Below, piece by piece: positions 51,752 to 60,019 of a stretch of 64,000 nt of DNA. Origin of the DNA: Mucilaginibacter inviolabilis (GTDB lineage Bacteria > Bacteroidota > Bacteroidia > Sphingobacteriales > Sphingobacteriaceae); NCBI RefSeq assembly GCF_011089895.1, contig NZ_JAANAT010000004.1, positions 310,001-374,000 on the forward strand. The letters run 5' to 3'. The notes under the pieces are model-generated. The model made no database searches and was not told the origin of the DNA. It saw only the letters and a program-made list of their open reading frames with translations. Every line of letters begins with the position of its first letter. The stretch's first letter is position 1. Made by a program: the position numbers and the translations under genes.

Positions 51752-52901
51752 AAAACACGCTAAACTGGCCAAACCAACTTCTGGTAACTTCGGTCGTAAC
51801 GAATGGTCTATTGTAGGTGGGCCATGTACAGTCATCAAATTGCTGGCGCACGATGTGATCGGGGCACTATCTACTGTGTACAAATGTGCCTATGCCGATA
51901 CATCGCATAATGATGATATTACCCTGGTGCCCGGCAGACTAACCAACGGAGCTATGCTGGATTATACCGATCAGATCAATTATCAGCAGTTTAATTTTCA
52001 GAACCCCATTTGGCCTTATCAGCTTAAGCAGCAATTTGCCAATGCCGATCTGGTGCTGGTCAATGGCAACCATCAATTGGCCAAAGCGCAGGTAGTGATC
52101 ATTGATATCAATAAAAAGGCTTCATTACAAAGAAGGGTGGAGCAGTTAACTAACGTACAATTGTTTTTGCTGGCCGATAACAGCGAGGAGATATTTGATT
52201 TTATACAGGAAGCCATCCCTCATTGGCAGGATATACCTGTTTACCGGCTATCAGACAGGGAACGGATCATCAGTTTTTTTGATACCAACCTAAAGCTGTC
52301 ACGTCCGGTTTTAAACGGGCTAGTGTTGGCCGGCGGTAAAAGCGAGCGAATGGGCTTTGACAAGGGTAATGTGAACTGGCATGGTAAGCCTCAACGGTTC
52401 TACATGGCCGATATGCTGAAGTCATTTTGCAACGAGGTTTTTATTTCCCGCAGGCCCGGGCAACATAATAATGAAGCCGACGTCGAATATCCCGTTTTGG
52501 AAGATACTTTTACCGGTCTTGGTCCATTTGGGGCTATTTTGTCGGCCTTTCGCGAAAGACCCGATAATGCCTGGCTGGTGATAGCCTGCGACTTGCCATT
52601 GATGGATGAAGCCACCCTGCGTAACCTTGCTGCCTGGCGAAACAGCTCGTCAGTGGCAACAGCTTATCATAGCCCGGTAACTAATTTTCCCGAACCATTG
52701 GTTGCCATATGGGAACCTAAAAGTTACCCGGTGCTACTGTCATTTTTAGCGCAGGGATATTCGTGCCCGCGCAAGGTGCTCATCAATAGCGAGATCAATT
52801 TGCTCAATGCACCAGATCCCGAAGCGTTGACTAATGTAAATACTCCTGATGAGCTGGAAAAAGTAAAAAGGGTCCTTCACCAAAAAACAGCTACAAACTA
52901 A
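51732..52901 (+). CDS. mobA: Molybdenum cofactor guanylyltransferase with degenerate MobB-like N-terminal domain
   Basis: 389 residues starting with GTG at 51732, inside moaC. AGGAGG at 51721-51726 sits five bases before it, a canonical ribosome-binding site. Residues 1-190 resemble MobB, but the P-loop region reads VGGPCTVIKLLAHD without GKT, so GTP binding may be lost. Residues about 198-380 form a MobA nucleotidyltransferase: NGLVLAGGKSERMGFDKGNV, PVLEDTFTGLGPFGAI and IACDLPLMDEATL. It attaches GMP to molybdopterin to give bis-MGD for enzymes such as the YdeP-type protein downstream. Confidence 0.85.
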   Translation: MTLNEHKKHAKLAKPTSGNFGRNEWSIVGGPCTVIKLLAHDVIGALSTVYKCAYADTSHNDDITLVPGRLTNGAMLDYTDQINYQQFNFQNPIWPYQLKQQFANADLVLVNGNHQLAKAQVVIIDINKKASLQRRVEQLTNVQLFLLADNSEEIFDFIQEAIPHWQDIPVYRLSDRERIISFFDTNLKLSRPVLNGLVLAGGKSERMGFDKGNVNWHGKPQRFYMADMLKSFCNEVFISRRPGQHNNEADVEYPVLEDTFTGLGPFGAILSAFRERPDNAWLVIACDLPLMDEATLRNLAAWRNSSSVATAYHSPVTNFPEPLVAIWEPKSYPVLLSFLAQGYSCPRKVLINSEINLLNAPDPEALTNVNTPDELEKVKRVLHQKTATN

Positions 52902-53956
52902 TGACTCCTGATATTTTAAGATACAGTTGCCAAATGGCCCTGCCCGGTTTTAGTGAGCAGACACAAATACTATTGCAACAAGCCCGGGTACTGATAGTAG
53001 GTGCCGGCGGTTTGGGCTGCCCGGCTGCCCAATACTTAACTTCAAGTGGGGTAGGTACTTTAGGTATTGCAGATTATGACGTGGTATCTGCCAGTAACCT
53101 GCACCGGCAAATACTGTATTCACCATCTGATATTGGCCAAAATAAGGTAGCTGTTGCCGTAAAGCGCTTGCAGGAACAAAATCCGGACACAAAACTGGTT
53201 CCTCATACCGAAAAGATCAATTCAGATAACGTTCTGGGTATTATACAGCATTATGATATTGTAATTGATGGTACGGATAACTTTGAAACCCGCTATTTGC
53301 TGAATGACGCCTGCGTAATGACCGGCAAGCCCCTGGTTTATGGCGCCATTTATCAGTTTGAAGGACAAGTAGCTGTTTGGAACCTGGTTTATGATGAAAA
53401 TACCCGGTCGCCCAATTACCGCGACCTTTTCCCCAAGGTTGATCCTACCCAGATCCCTAATTGCACCGAAGGTGGTGTAATACCCACGCTGGCTGGTATC
53501 ATCGGTTGTATGCAGGCCAATGAAGTGATCAAATACATCACCAGAACCGGCGACCTGCTGGTTGGTAAAATATTGATATTCGATGCGCAAAGTATGCAGA
53601 GCCGTATCATCAAAATTGGTGCTACATCAAAAACACCGGTGCGAAGCCTGGCTGCAACGATAACTATTCCCCTGATATCGGCACTGGAATTGAAAGAACA
53701 TATGGATGATGATTCTATCGACCTGGTCGACGTACGTACCGAACAGGAACGTGATGCATTTGATATCGGAGGTACGCATATCCCTCTTGATGAATTGGAG
53801 GGCTACCTGGCCTACTTTACCGATCCCAAAACCAAAGTACTCTACTGTGCAACCGGTAACCGGAGCGAGGAAGCAGTAAAACTGATCCTGAAACGCATTC
53901 CTGATGCTAATATTTTTTCATTGGAGGGGGGGGTGAGAGCATATCTGGGGAAGTGA
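52901..53956 (+). CDS. moeB: MoeB/ThiF-type adenylyltransferase with C-terminal rhodanese domain
   Basis: 351 residues. The E1-like domain shows GAGGLGCPAAQYLTSSGVGT, DYDVVSASNLHRQILY, DGTDNFETRYLLND and the Cys of PNCTEGGVIPTLAGIIGC. A rhodanese domain follows (about residues 260-350: VDVRTEQERDAFDIGGTHIP, with the persulfide Cys in YCATGNRSEEA). It adenylates and sulfurates the MoaD C-terminus for molybdopterin synthesis. It starts at the stop of mobA (TAATG, one-base overlap). Confidence 0.93.
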   Translation: MTPDILRYSCQMALPGFSEQTQILLQQARVLIVGAGGLGCPAAQYLTSSGVGTLGIADYDVVSASNLHRQILYSPSDIGQNKVAVAVKRLQEQNPDTKLVPHTEKINSDNVLGIIQHYDIVIDGTDNFETRYLLNDACVMTGKPLVYGAIYQFEGQVAVWNLVYDENTRSPNYRDLFPKVDPTQIPNCTEGGVIPTLAGIIGCMQANEVIKYITRTGDLLVGKILIFDAQSMQSRIIKIGATSKTPVRSLAATITIPLISALELKEHMDDDSIDLVDVRTEQERDAFDIGGTHIPLDELEGYLAYFTDPKTKVLYCATGNRSEEAVKLILKRIPDANIFSLEGGVRAYLGK

Positions 53957-53962
53957 TTTTTT

Positions 53963-54140
53963 GATTTGGGAATTCGGATGTTCGATTTCGGATTTTGTCT
54001 GAAGCATGAATTTATCATTTGTCATTCTGAGCGAAGCGAAGGATCTATTCTTAAAACTTGCACAACGCATAATAGATTCTTCGCTTCGCTCAGAATGACA
54101 GACTTTTATTAAATAAATCGAACATCCGAAATCCCAAATC
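53963..54140. repeat. Nested inverted repeats: outer GATTTGGGAATTCGG arms around a GTCATTCTGAG repeat
   Basis: The outer 26-bp arms at 53963-53988 and 54115-54140 pair with one mismatch. Inside them a second 26-bp inverted repeat, 54021-54046 and 54074-54099, also has one mismatch and belongs to the GTCATTCTGA family at 16965. The whole fills the gap between convergent moeB and moaE, starting seven bases after one stop and ending one base before the other. Confidence 0.9.
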
Positions 54141-54141
54141 C

Positions 54142-54564
54142 TCAGGGATGTGCCGCCACCCAAACCTCTCCATCTTCAAATGCTTCTTTTTTCCAGATGG
54201 GTACGGTTTGTTTCAGGGTATCGATGATATGCCGACAGGCTTCAAAAGCGGCATCTCGATGGGCTGCCGATACGGCAATGATCACCGGTACTTCGCCAAC
54301 CTGTAAAGTACCTGTACGGTGATGGATCAATATCCTTTGTACCGGCCATTTTTCAAAGGCTTGTCGGGCTATCTTTTCCATTTCGCTGATGGCCATGGGC
54401 TCATAAGCCTCAAAATCAAGCTTCAGTACCGGTTTGCCTTTGGTGGCATTACGCACTGTTCCAATAAACACATCTATTCCCCCGGATTCCGGCGACATGA
54501 TCCAATCAATACAGGATTGAATGTTCAGTGTTTCGGCCGAAAGCAGGATCTGGGTGTTACTCAT
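54142..54564 (-). CDS. moaE: Molybdopterin synthase catalytic subunit
   Basis: 140 residues. The catalytic-site regions are visible: GGIDVFIGTVRNATKGKPVLKL, LDFEAYEPMAISEMEKIARQ, VQRILIHHRTGTLQVGEVPV and VIIAVSAAHRDAAFEACR, with the C-terminal Lys-containing IWKKEAFEDGEVW. It joins with MoaD to make molybdopterin. It overlaps the GNAT gene by eight bases. Confidence 0.95.
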   Translation of the reverse strand: MSNTQILLSAETLNIQSCIDWIMSPESGGIDVFIGTVRNATKGKPVLKLDFEAYEPMAISEMEKIARQAFEKWPVQRILIHHRTGTLQVGEVPVIIAVSAAHRDAAFEACRHIIDTLKQTVPIWKKEAFEDGEVWVAAHP

Positions 54565-54988
54565 GATGCAGCATTTTTACAAAATATTTTGGAGATTCAG
54601 TATAACCCTGGCGTTCATAGAAACGATGGGCATCAACCCTGCGCGAATGACAATGAACTTCTATCCGGTCACACTTTCTTTCGGTAGCTAATTGAGTAAA
54701 ATGCTCTTCGAGCGCATTGCCTATGCCCTTGCTGCGTATGTTTTCATCAACAGCAAAACAGCTTATCCGGGCATAATCACCACGGGTGGTTAGCTGTGGG
54801 ATAAAATCAAAAGCGATAAATCCGGCCACTGCACCATCCAGTTCATAAACCAGTACTGTTGATAACGATTGACTGAGCATCACCTCCAGGTTCTGTGGTA
54901 AATAACTCTCGGTTCCCGGGTAGCCTAGTTGTTCCAATAATTTAGATATCGCCGGATGATCGGCTAAGGTGGCTTTCCTGATAGACAT
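54557..54988 (-). CDS. GNAT family N-acetyltransferase
   Basis: 143 residues. The GNAT core is clear: VYELDGAVAGFIAFDFIP, ISCFAVDENIRSKGIGNAL (acetyl-CoA loop) and IEVHCHSRRVDAHRFYERQG. The C-terminal YTESPKYFVKML is typical of small RimI-like enzymes. The substrate is unknown. The overlap with moaE links the two transcripts, though no functional link is known. Confidence 0.85.
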   Translation of the reverse strand: MSIRKATLADHPAISKLLEQLGYPGTESYLPQNLEVMLSQSLSTVLVYELDGAVAGFIAFDFIPQLTTRGDYARISCFAVDENIRSKGIGNALEEHFTQLATERKCDRIEVHCHSRRVDAHRFYERQGYTESPKYFVKMLHHE

Positions 54989-55011
54989 GTTTTTATTTGA
55001 TTAAAGATTTT

Positions 55012-55145
55012 TTGTTGAGTAAGGATAAAAGGAGCAAAGAGTAAGGACTTTTTTGATCAAGGATTTTTGGATAAAAGAAAAAAGACTTTTTGTCCACGCG
55101 TATTTTTATTTTTCAATCCTTAATCCTTGTTCCAAAAAACTTTAT
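55012..55145. repeat. Degenerate inverted repeat built from AAGGA / TCCTT words
   Basis: The left part (AAGGATAAAAGGAGCAAAG) and the right part (AATCCTTAATCCTTGTTCC) pair imperfectly. The same words recur at 55796-55990. It lies between two minus-strand genes. Confidence 0.55.
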
Positions 55146-55162
55146 TCTAAAAGTCCCCAAAA

Positions 55163-55405
55163 TCATCCTCCGCTTACCGGTGGTATAATGGCAATTTCGT
55201 CACGTTCATGTATGGTATCGCCAGGTAGGGCATATTCGTTGTTTACTGCCACCATGTATGATGCCAGCTGCTTCAATCGCGGATATTGCTGTTCCAGCAG
55301 GTATTTTAAATTATAAATAGTGGCATCGTTTGTCAATTCCAGGCTAACCTGCGAATTTCCAAATATCTCCTTTGCCACGCCAAATGCCAGCACATTGATC
55401 TTCAT
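55163..55405 (-). CDS. moaD: Molybdopterin synthase sulfur carrier subunit (MoaD/ThiS fold)
   Basis: 80 residues from ATG 55405; the longer frame starts with TTG. A ubiquitin-like protein that ends in PPVSGG, the Gly-Gly tail required for adenylation and thiocarboxylation by the MoeB-type enzyme. FGVAKEIFGNSQVSLEL and TIYNLKYLLEQQYPRL are typical of MoaD. It lies upstream of moaE on the same strand with the GNAT gene between. Confidence 0.9.
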   Translation of the reverse strand: MKINVLAFGVAKEIFGNSQVSLELTNDATIYNLKYLLEQQYPRLKQLASYMVAVNNEYALPGDTIHERDEIAIIPPVSGG

Positions 55406-55452
55406 ACTCAAAATTAAGGCAAAATAGTTAACAAAGGAAATAGGGTAGTGTC

Positions 55453-55710
55453 TCAGTTTGAATTTTTATTTCTTCTATTTACGAATAATAAAAATCTGTT
55501 TGTGATTTTATAACAGGGGTATAAAGAACCTATAAACAAGAGCGACCCAATAATAATAACAGGGACGGTTTTTAATTCCAGAAGGTCTACATCTGAAATG
55601 AGTTTAATAACAAAATTAATGGAATATATTATTAGGCACGATAAATTGTAGGCAAGTATTAAATTCAATATGATAAAAAAAGTTCTTTGGGTTTTGGGTG
55701 AAAGTGCCAT
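55453..55710 (-). CDS. Small membrane protein of unknown function
   Basis: 85 residues with two hydrophobic segments (about 10-34 and 48-68) and a basic C-terminus (FVNRRNKNSN). No family is recognised. It could be real, since the ATG and the membrane pattern look coherent, but support is limited. Confidence 0.45.
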   Translation of the reverse strand: MALSPKTQRTFFIILNLILAYNLSCLIIYSINFVIKLISDVDLLELKTVPVIIIGSLLFIGSLYPCYKITNRFLLFVNRRNKNSN

Positions 55711-55795
55711 AATTCTTAAATCAAAAATGCCACTCTTTAGGCGACTTAAATATATGAATAAGTTAGACTCTACTCTGCTAACCTTAGGAAGTAAG
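55711..55795. other. Short region between the small membrane gene and the repeat
   Basis: No gene or RNA recognised. Confidence 0.3.
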
Positions 55796-55990
55796 GGCTT
55801 TTTGGATTAGGGATTTGGGAAGCAAAGATCTTTGAATTTGAGAATTTGGGAACAGGCAGCTCTTTGATTAAGGATAAAAGGCGCAAGTAACAAGGATTGC
55901 TTATCAACTCATATTTATTTTTCGTTCTGTCCTTGCTCCAAAGATCCTTGTTCCTTGTTCCAAAAGTCCTTGTTCCGAAAATCCAAAAAG
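55796..55990. repeat. Large inverted repeat built from CTTTTTGGATT and AACAAGGA words
   Basis: The left part (GGGCTTTTTGGATTAGGGAT, then GCAAAGATCTTTG) pairs imperfectly with the right part (CAAAGATCCTTG, GTTCCTTGTTCC, CCAAAAAG). It belongs with the degenerate repeat at 55012. It lies upstream of fdhD. Confidence 0.6.
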
Positions 55991-56013
55991 AAACAAAGCC
56001 GCCGCGTAAATTG

Positions 56014-56021
56014 TATATTTG
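56014..56021 (+). promoter_or_regulatory. Candidate -7 element of the fdhD operon
   Basis: TATATTTG matches TAnnTTTG and ends four bases before the fdhD ATG, which implies a leaderless transcript. Confidence 0.45.
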
Positions 56022-56025
56022 ATGT

Positions 56026-56895
56026 ATGGCTGCCAATTCTACACATAAAACCCGGGTTATTAAGGTAAATGCTGCCGAAGTAGCTTCTGCTGTCGATGTG
56101 CTGGCCATTGAAGAACCCCTGGAGATCAGGCTGGAGCATGGGCCAGAGGGACAAAGGCGGGTGCAGAATATCTCGGTTACCATGCGTACCCCCGGTCATG
56201 ATGCCGAGCTGGCCAACGGTTTTTTATTTACCGAGGGTATCATTAAAAATCCGGAGGATATTGCGCAAACGGAGCATTGTTTTATTGCCTGTGCCGAAAA
56301 TAAGGAGAATGTGATACAGGTAAGCCTGGTGGCCGGCGTGGTACCCCATTTGCAGAATACCGAACGAAACTTTTATACTACCTCCAGCTGCGGAGTTTGC
56401 GGAAAAGGTTCTATTGATGCCATCCGCACGGTAAGCAGCTTTGCTATTGAGTCCGGGGATAGCGATACTATACAATCCCCTGTTTTATACCAGCTGCCCG
56501 TAATACTTCGCAAACACCAGCGGATATTTGAAGATACCGGCGGATTGCATGCTTCGGCCTTATTTACTACTATGGGCGAGTTATTGTTATTGCGCGAAGA
56601 TGTTGGCCGGCATAATGCATTGGATAAACTTATTGGTGCGGCATTAAACTATAACTGGCTGCCGCTGCGGCAAACCATATTATTGTTAAGTGGCCGGGCA
56701 AGTTTTGAATTGATACAAAAAGCAGCCATGGCAGGCATCAACATTATTGCGTCGGTTGGCGCACCATCAAGCCTGGCCGTGCAGCTGGCCCAGGAATTTA
56801 ACATCACCCTCATTGGCTTTTTGCGCGATGAGCGTTTTAATGTATATACCGCGGCACACCGCGTACAGATACCCCGTTATGAAGATACGTATTAA
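56026..56895 (+). CDS. fdhD: Formate dehydrogenase accessory sulfurtransferase
   Basis: 289 residues. FdhD transfers sulfur to the bis-MGD cofactor so that formate dehydrogenases become active. The Cys pair for sulfur transfer is in SSCGVCGKGSIDA (about residues 124-136). Other blocks are TMRTPGHDAELANGFLFTEG, GGLHASALFT and REDVGRHNALDKLIGAAL. It leads a three-gene operon with the small protein and the YdeP-type enzyme. Confidence 0.95.
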   Translation: MAANSTHKTRVIKVNAAEVASAVDVLAIEEPLEIRLEHGPEGQRRVQNISVTMRTPGHDAELANGFLFTEGIIKNPEDIAQTEHCFIACAENKENVIQVSLVAGVVPHLQNTERNFYTTSSCGVCGKGSIDAIRTVSSFAIESGDSDTIQSPVLYQLPVILRKHQRIFEDTGGLHASALFTTMGELLLLREDVGRHNALDKLIGAALNYNWLPLRQTILLLSGRASFELIQKAAMAGINIIASVGAPSSLAVQLAQEFNITLIGFLRDERFNVYTAAHRVQIPRYEDTY

Positions 56896-57235
56896 AGGCA
56901 ATTCATTAAGATACAGGCTTACACGCACTGATACTTCCAGGCTTGCAGAAAAAGGTTACCTACAAGAGGCGGTTGATTTTGGCAGTAAACAGCTGCTTTA
57001 CGCCTTACGGGTAGTGGATGACGAACAGCTATCTGCCACTTTTAGGGATGATGCCATCACCATATATGTGCCTAAAGCACTGATACAGGAGTTTGCCGAT
57101 ACCGACAAAGTAGGTTTTGAAGGCACACATGGAAATCTGTATCTGCTGGTTGAAAAAGATTTTACCTGTTTGGATGATGTAGCCGAAGATCAGAGCGATA
57201 ATTATCCCAATCCTTTAGCGGTAAAAAAGATATGA
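56879..57235 (+). CDS. Small conserved-type protein between fdhD and the molybdoenzyme gene
   Basis: 118 residues from ATG 56879; the longer frame to 56747 overlaps fdhD fully and is not needed. MKIRIKGNSLRYRLTRTD opens the chain, followed by RLAEKGYLQEAVDFG and a beta-rich domain (TIYVPKALIQEFADTDKVGF), with an Asp-rich C-terminus. I do not know its function; it may match a DUF7009-type family. It overlaps fdhD by 17 bases and the next gene by four, so it is tightly coupled to formate dehydrogenase maturation. Confidence 0.75.
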   Translation: MKIRIKGNSLRYRLTRTDTSRLAEKGYLQEAVDFGSKQLLYALRVVDDEQLSATFRDDAITIYVPKALIQEFADTDKVGFEGTHGNLYLLVEKDFTCLDDVAEDQSDNYPNPLAVKKI

Positions 57236-59550
57236 GCAAGAAAGAGCAGGAACAACCGGCAGCCGAAAATCCTGAGAAACTGCTGGATCTGAAAATTACC
57301 GAACAAAAACATTGGGCGGCGGGTATCCCTGCGGTAAAAGTCGCCATGGTTGATATTATACAGGAAGCTGGTTTTGTACGCGGTATGGAAGGCTTGTTTA
57401 AAATGAACAAGAAAGACGGTTTTGACTGCTCTGGCTGCGCCTGGCCCGACCCTGATGATGACCGCTCGCCGGTTGCAGAATATTGCGAGAACGGCGCCAA
57501 AGCCCTGGCCGAGGAAGCTACTACTAAAAAGCTGACTGCCGATTTCTTTGCTCAAAACTCCGTTTTCGATCTGGCTAAATTGAATGATTATGAAATAGGA
57601 AAGAAGGGACGCATCGCCCAACCTGTTTATCTGCCCAAAGGCGCTACTCATTATCAGCCCATCAGCTGGGATGATGCCTTTAAAAAGATAGGCGACAAGC
57701 TCAATAGCCTGGCATCGCCCAATGAGGCGGCATTTTATACTTCTGGCCGCACCAGTAACGAGGCCTCCTTTACCTACCAGTTGTTTGTGCGTGAGTATGG
57801 TACCAATAACCTGCCCGATTGTTCCAACATGTGTCATGAATCAAGCGGAGTGGCTCTTACCGAAACCATTGGGATAGGGAAAGGAACCGTTACCCTGGAT
57901 GATTTTTACGATACCGATGTGATCATTATTATGGGGCAAAATCCGGGAACCAATCACCCGAGGATGCTCAGCGCTTTACAAAAAGGTAAAAGGAGAGGAG
58001 CAAAGATCATCGCCATAAACCCACTACACGAGGCTGGGTTGATGGGTTTTAAAAACCCGCAAACCGTTAAAGGCATCTTGGGGATCGATTCGCACCTGGC
58101 CGATCTTTACCTGCAGGTAAAAATAAACGGCGATATGGCCTTGCTCAAAGCTATAGAGAAGTTGCTGTATCAAGCCGAGCTGGAAAACCCGGGCAGGGTA
58201 TTTGATCATGAATTCATCCAAAATAGCACCGAAGGCTATGGGGCTTTTTTAACCAATTTAAGCCAGTACGATCTGGATGAACTGGCGCTTGAAGCCGGTG
58301 TGCCTTTAACCCAGATTAAGCAGGCTGCGGATATGCTCAAAGATAAAAGCCGCGTTATTGTATGCTGGGCCATGGGGATCACTCAGCATAAAAACGGCGT
58401 GGATACCATTAAAGAGATCGTTAACCTATGCGCGTTAAAAGGCGCCATCGGCAAACCCGGTGCAGGCCTGTGTCCGGTAAGAGGGCATAGCAATGTACAG
58501 GGCAACCGTACCATGCTGATATATGATAAACCATCGCCCAAACAACTGGATAAACTGAAAGAAGTTTTTGGCTTTGAGTCGCCGCGCGAACATGGTTATG
58601 ATGTGGTGGAATCGATACAGGCCATGCACGAAGGTAAGTTAAAAGTGTTTTTTGCCATGGGCGGTAACTTTCTTTCGGCTACGCCGGATACGCTTTATAC
58701 TGCCGAGGCTATGCGCAAGCTGGAAATGTCGGTACATGTATCTACTAAGCTTAATCGCAGTCACCTGGTACATGGCGAAGAGGCTTTGATATTACCTACA
58801 CTCGCGCGCAGTGATAAAGATGAGATCAACGGCGAAGCACAATTCATCACCTGCGAAAATTCGATGGGCGTGGTACAAATGTCAAAAGGGATGCTGAAAC
58901 CCATATCAGACAATCTGATGAATGAAAACCAGATTGTTTGTAACCTGGCTAAGGCTACCTTAGGCAATCGCTCTGTGGTTGATTGGGACAAATACGCCGG
59001 GAGCTATGATGCGGTGCGCGATGCTATTGCCAAAGTAATACCCGGTTTTGAAGATTATAATCAGCGTGTACGTATCCCGGCAGGCTTTTACCTGCCCAAT
59101 GCCCCACGCACAGGTAAATTTGAAAATAAAACCAATGGAACCAGGATAGGCTTTGCTATCACAGAGCTACCACAACATGATATTGCCGCTGATGAGTATC
59201 GTATGGGTACCATCCGCAGTCACGACCAGTTTAATACCACTTTATATGGTCTTGACGATCGTTATCGCGGCATCCATAACGAGCGCCGGGTAATATTCAT
59301 GAACGAGCAGGATATGCGCAAAGCTGGCTTTAAATCGGGCGAGAAGGTTGATCTGTTTAACTATCATGGAGGTGTAGAGCGAGTAGCCCATCTGTTTGTG
59401 GTAGTTCCCTACAATATCCCCGAAAGAAACACGGCAACCTACTACCCCGAAGCCAATGTGCTGATACCCATAGACAGTGTAGCTGAGAAAAGCAATACGC
59501 CCACCTCAAAGCTGGTGTTTATTAAGATTAAAAAACACGAGGCTGGGTGA
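57232..59550 (+). CDS. FdhF/YdeP-type molybdopterin oxidoreductase
   Basis: 772 residues of the DMSO-reductase superfamily. The N-terminal Cys group is C66, C69 and C85 (FDCSGCAWPD, EYCENGAK). The candidate Mo ligand is C201 in PDCSNMCHESSG, where formate dehydrogenase H carries selenocysteine. Cofactor-binding blocks are IIIMGQNPGTNHPRML, CPVRGHSNVQGNRTML and the C-terminal molydop-binding domain (RSHDQFNTTLYG, NERRVIFMNEQDMRKAGFK). Members are called formate dehydrogenase-like, but the YdeP branch has no proven substrate in many bacteria. The gene is coupled to fdhD. Confidence 0.88.
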   Translation: MSKKEQEQPAAENPEKLLDLKITEQKHWAAGIPAVKVAMVDIIQEAGFVRGMEGLFKMNKKDGFDCSGCAWPDPDDDRSPVAEYCENGAKALAEEATTKKLTADFFAQNSVFDLAKLNDYEIGKKGRIAQPVYLPKGATHYQPISWDDAFKKIGDKLNSLASPNEAAFYTSGRTSNEASFTYQLFVREYGTNNLPDCSNMCHESSGVALTETIGIGKGTVTLDDFYDTDVIIIMGQNPGTNHPRMLSALQKGKRRGAKIIAINPLHEAGLMGFKNPQTVKGILGIDSHLADLYLQVKINGDMALLKAIEKLLYQAELENPGRVFDHEFIQNSTEGYGAFLTNLSQYDLDELALEAGVPLTQIKQAADMLKDKSRVIVCWAMGITQHKNGVDTIKEIVNLCALKGAIGKPGAGLCPVRGHSNVQGNRTMLIYDKPSPKQLDKLKEVFGFESPREHGYDVVESIQAMHEGKLKVFFAMGGNFLSATPDTLYTAEAMRKLEMSVHVSTKLNRSHLVHGEEALILPTLARSDKDEINGEAQFITCENSMGVVQMSKGMLKPISDNLMNENQIVCNLAKATLGNRSVVDWDKYAGSYDAVRDAIAKVIPGFEDYNQRVRIPAGFYLPNAPRTGKFENKTNGTRIGFAITELPQHDIAADEYRMGTIRSHDQFNTTLYGLDDRYRGIHNERRVIFMNEQDMRKAGFKSGEKVDLFNYHGGVERVAHLFVVVPYNIPERNTATYYPEANVLIPIDSVAEKSNTPTSKLVFIKIKKHEAG

Positions 59551-59571
59551 ATAAGATAATCGCAATTTATC

Positions 59572-59672
59572 ATTTCGACAAGGTGCGAGGAGAAGCTACC
59601 TCTTGAGCGCAGCGAAAAATCTTTTACGTGAGGACACTGCTCGTATAAGATTTCTCTCTCCGTTCGAAATGA
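59572..59672. repeat. Inverted repeat, CATTTCGACAAGG type
   Basis: CATTTCGACAAGGTGCGAGG on the left (59572-59591) pairs partly with CCGTTCGAAATG on the right (to about 59671). It is another member of the long intergenic hairpins of this genome, after the formate dehydrogenase-like gene. Confidence 0.55.
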
Positions 59673-59751
59673 CAAGTGTTGGTTATTATTTACCGAAATA
59701 ATATGATTTTAATTATATTGCTCTCAATCTAAAACTTAAAGCAATATAGCT

Positions 59752-60003
59752 ATGAAAACAGATCTGTATACCAAAATTGTATTAACCATTATTGCGGTAG
59801 CTTTAACCGTAAATTTGTTAAAAGGAAGTGCAACTCCTGCACAGGCCGATGGTAAACATTACGTTAGCGTACCACTTAATCCAGATGGCAGTCTGAACGT
59901 TACCATCAAAAATACCCAGGATGTTATGAAAGTAAGCATCAGCGATATCGATCCATATGCTTTCAGGAATGTAACACCTTTGGAAGTTAAAGTCAGAAAT
60001 TAA
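59752..60003 (+). CDS. Small secreted or membrane-anchored protein
   Basis: 83 residues. One N-terminal hydrophobic segment (about residues 7-24, KIVLTIIAVALTVNLLKG) is followed by a short exported domain with YVSVPLNPDGSLNVTIKNTQ and DVMKVSISDIDPYAF. No family is recognised. It is convergent with the lipoprotein gene. Confidence 0.6.
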   Translation: MKTDLYTKIVLTIIAVALTVNLLKGSATPAQADGKHYVSVPLNPDGSLNVTIKNTQDVMKVSISDIDPYAFRNVTPLEVKVRN

Positions 60004-60019
60004 GGGCAATCAGTACCAA

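Noticed and set aside
55053..55316. 87-residue plus-strand frame over the moaD gene
   Set aside because: It overlaps the well-supported moaD on the other strand and the repeat at 55012; its composition is not protein-like.
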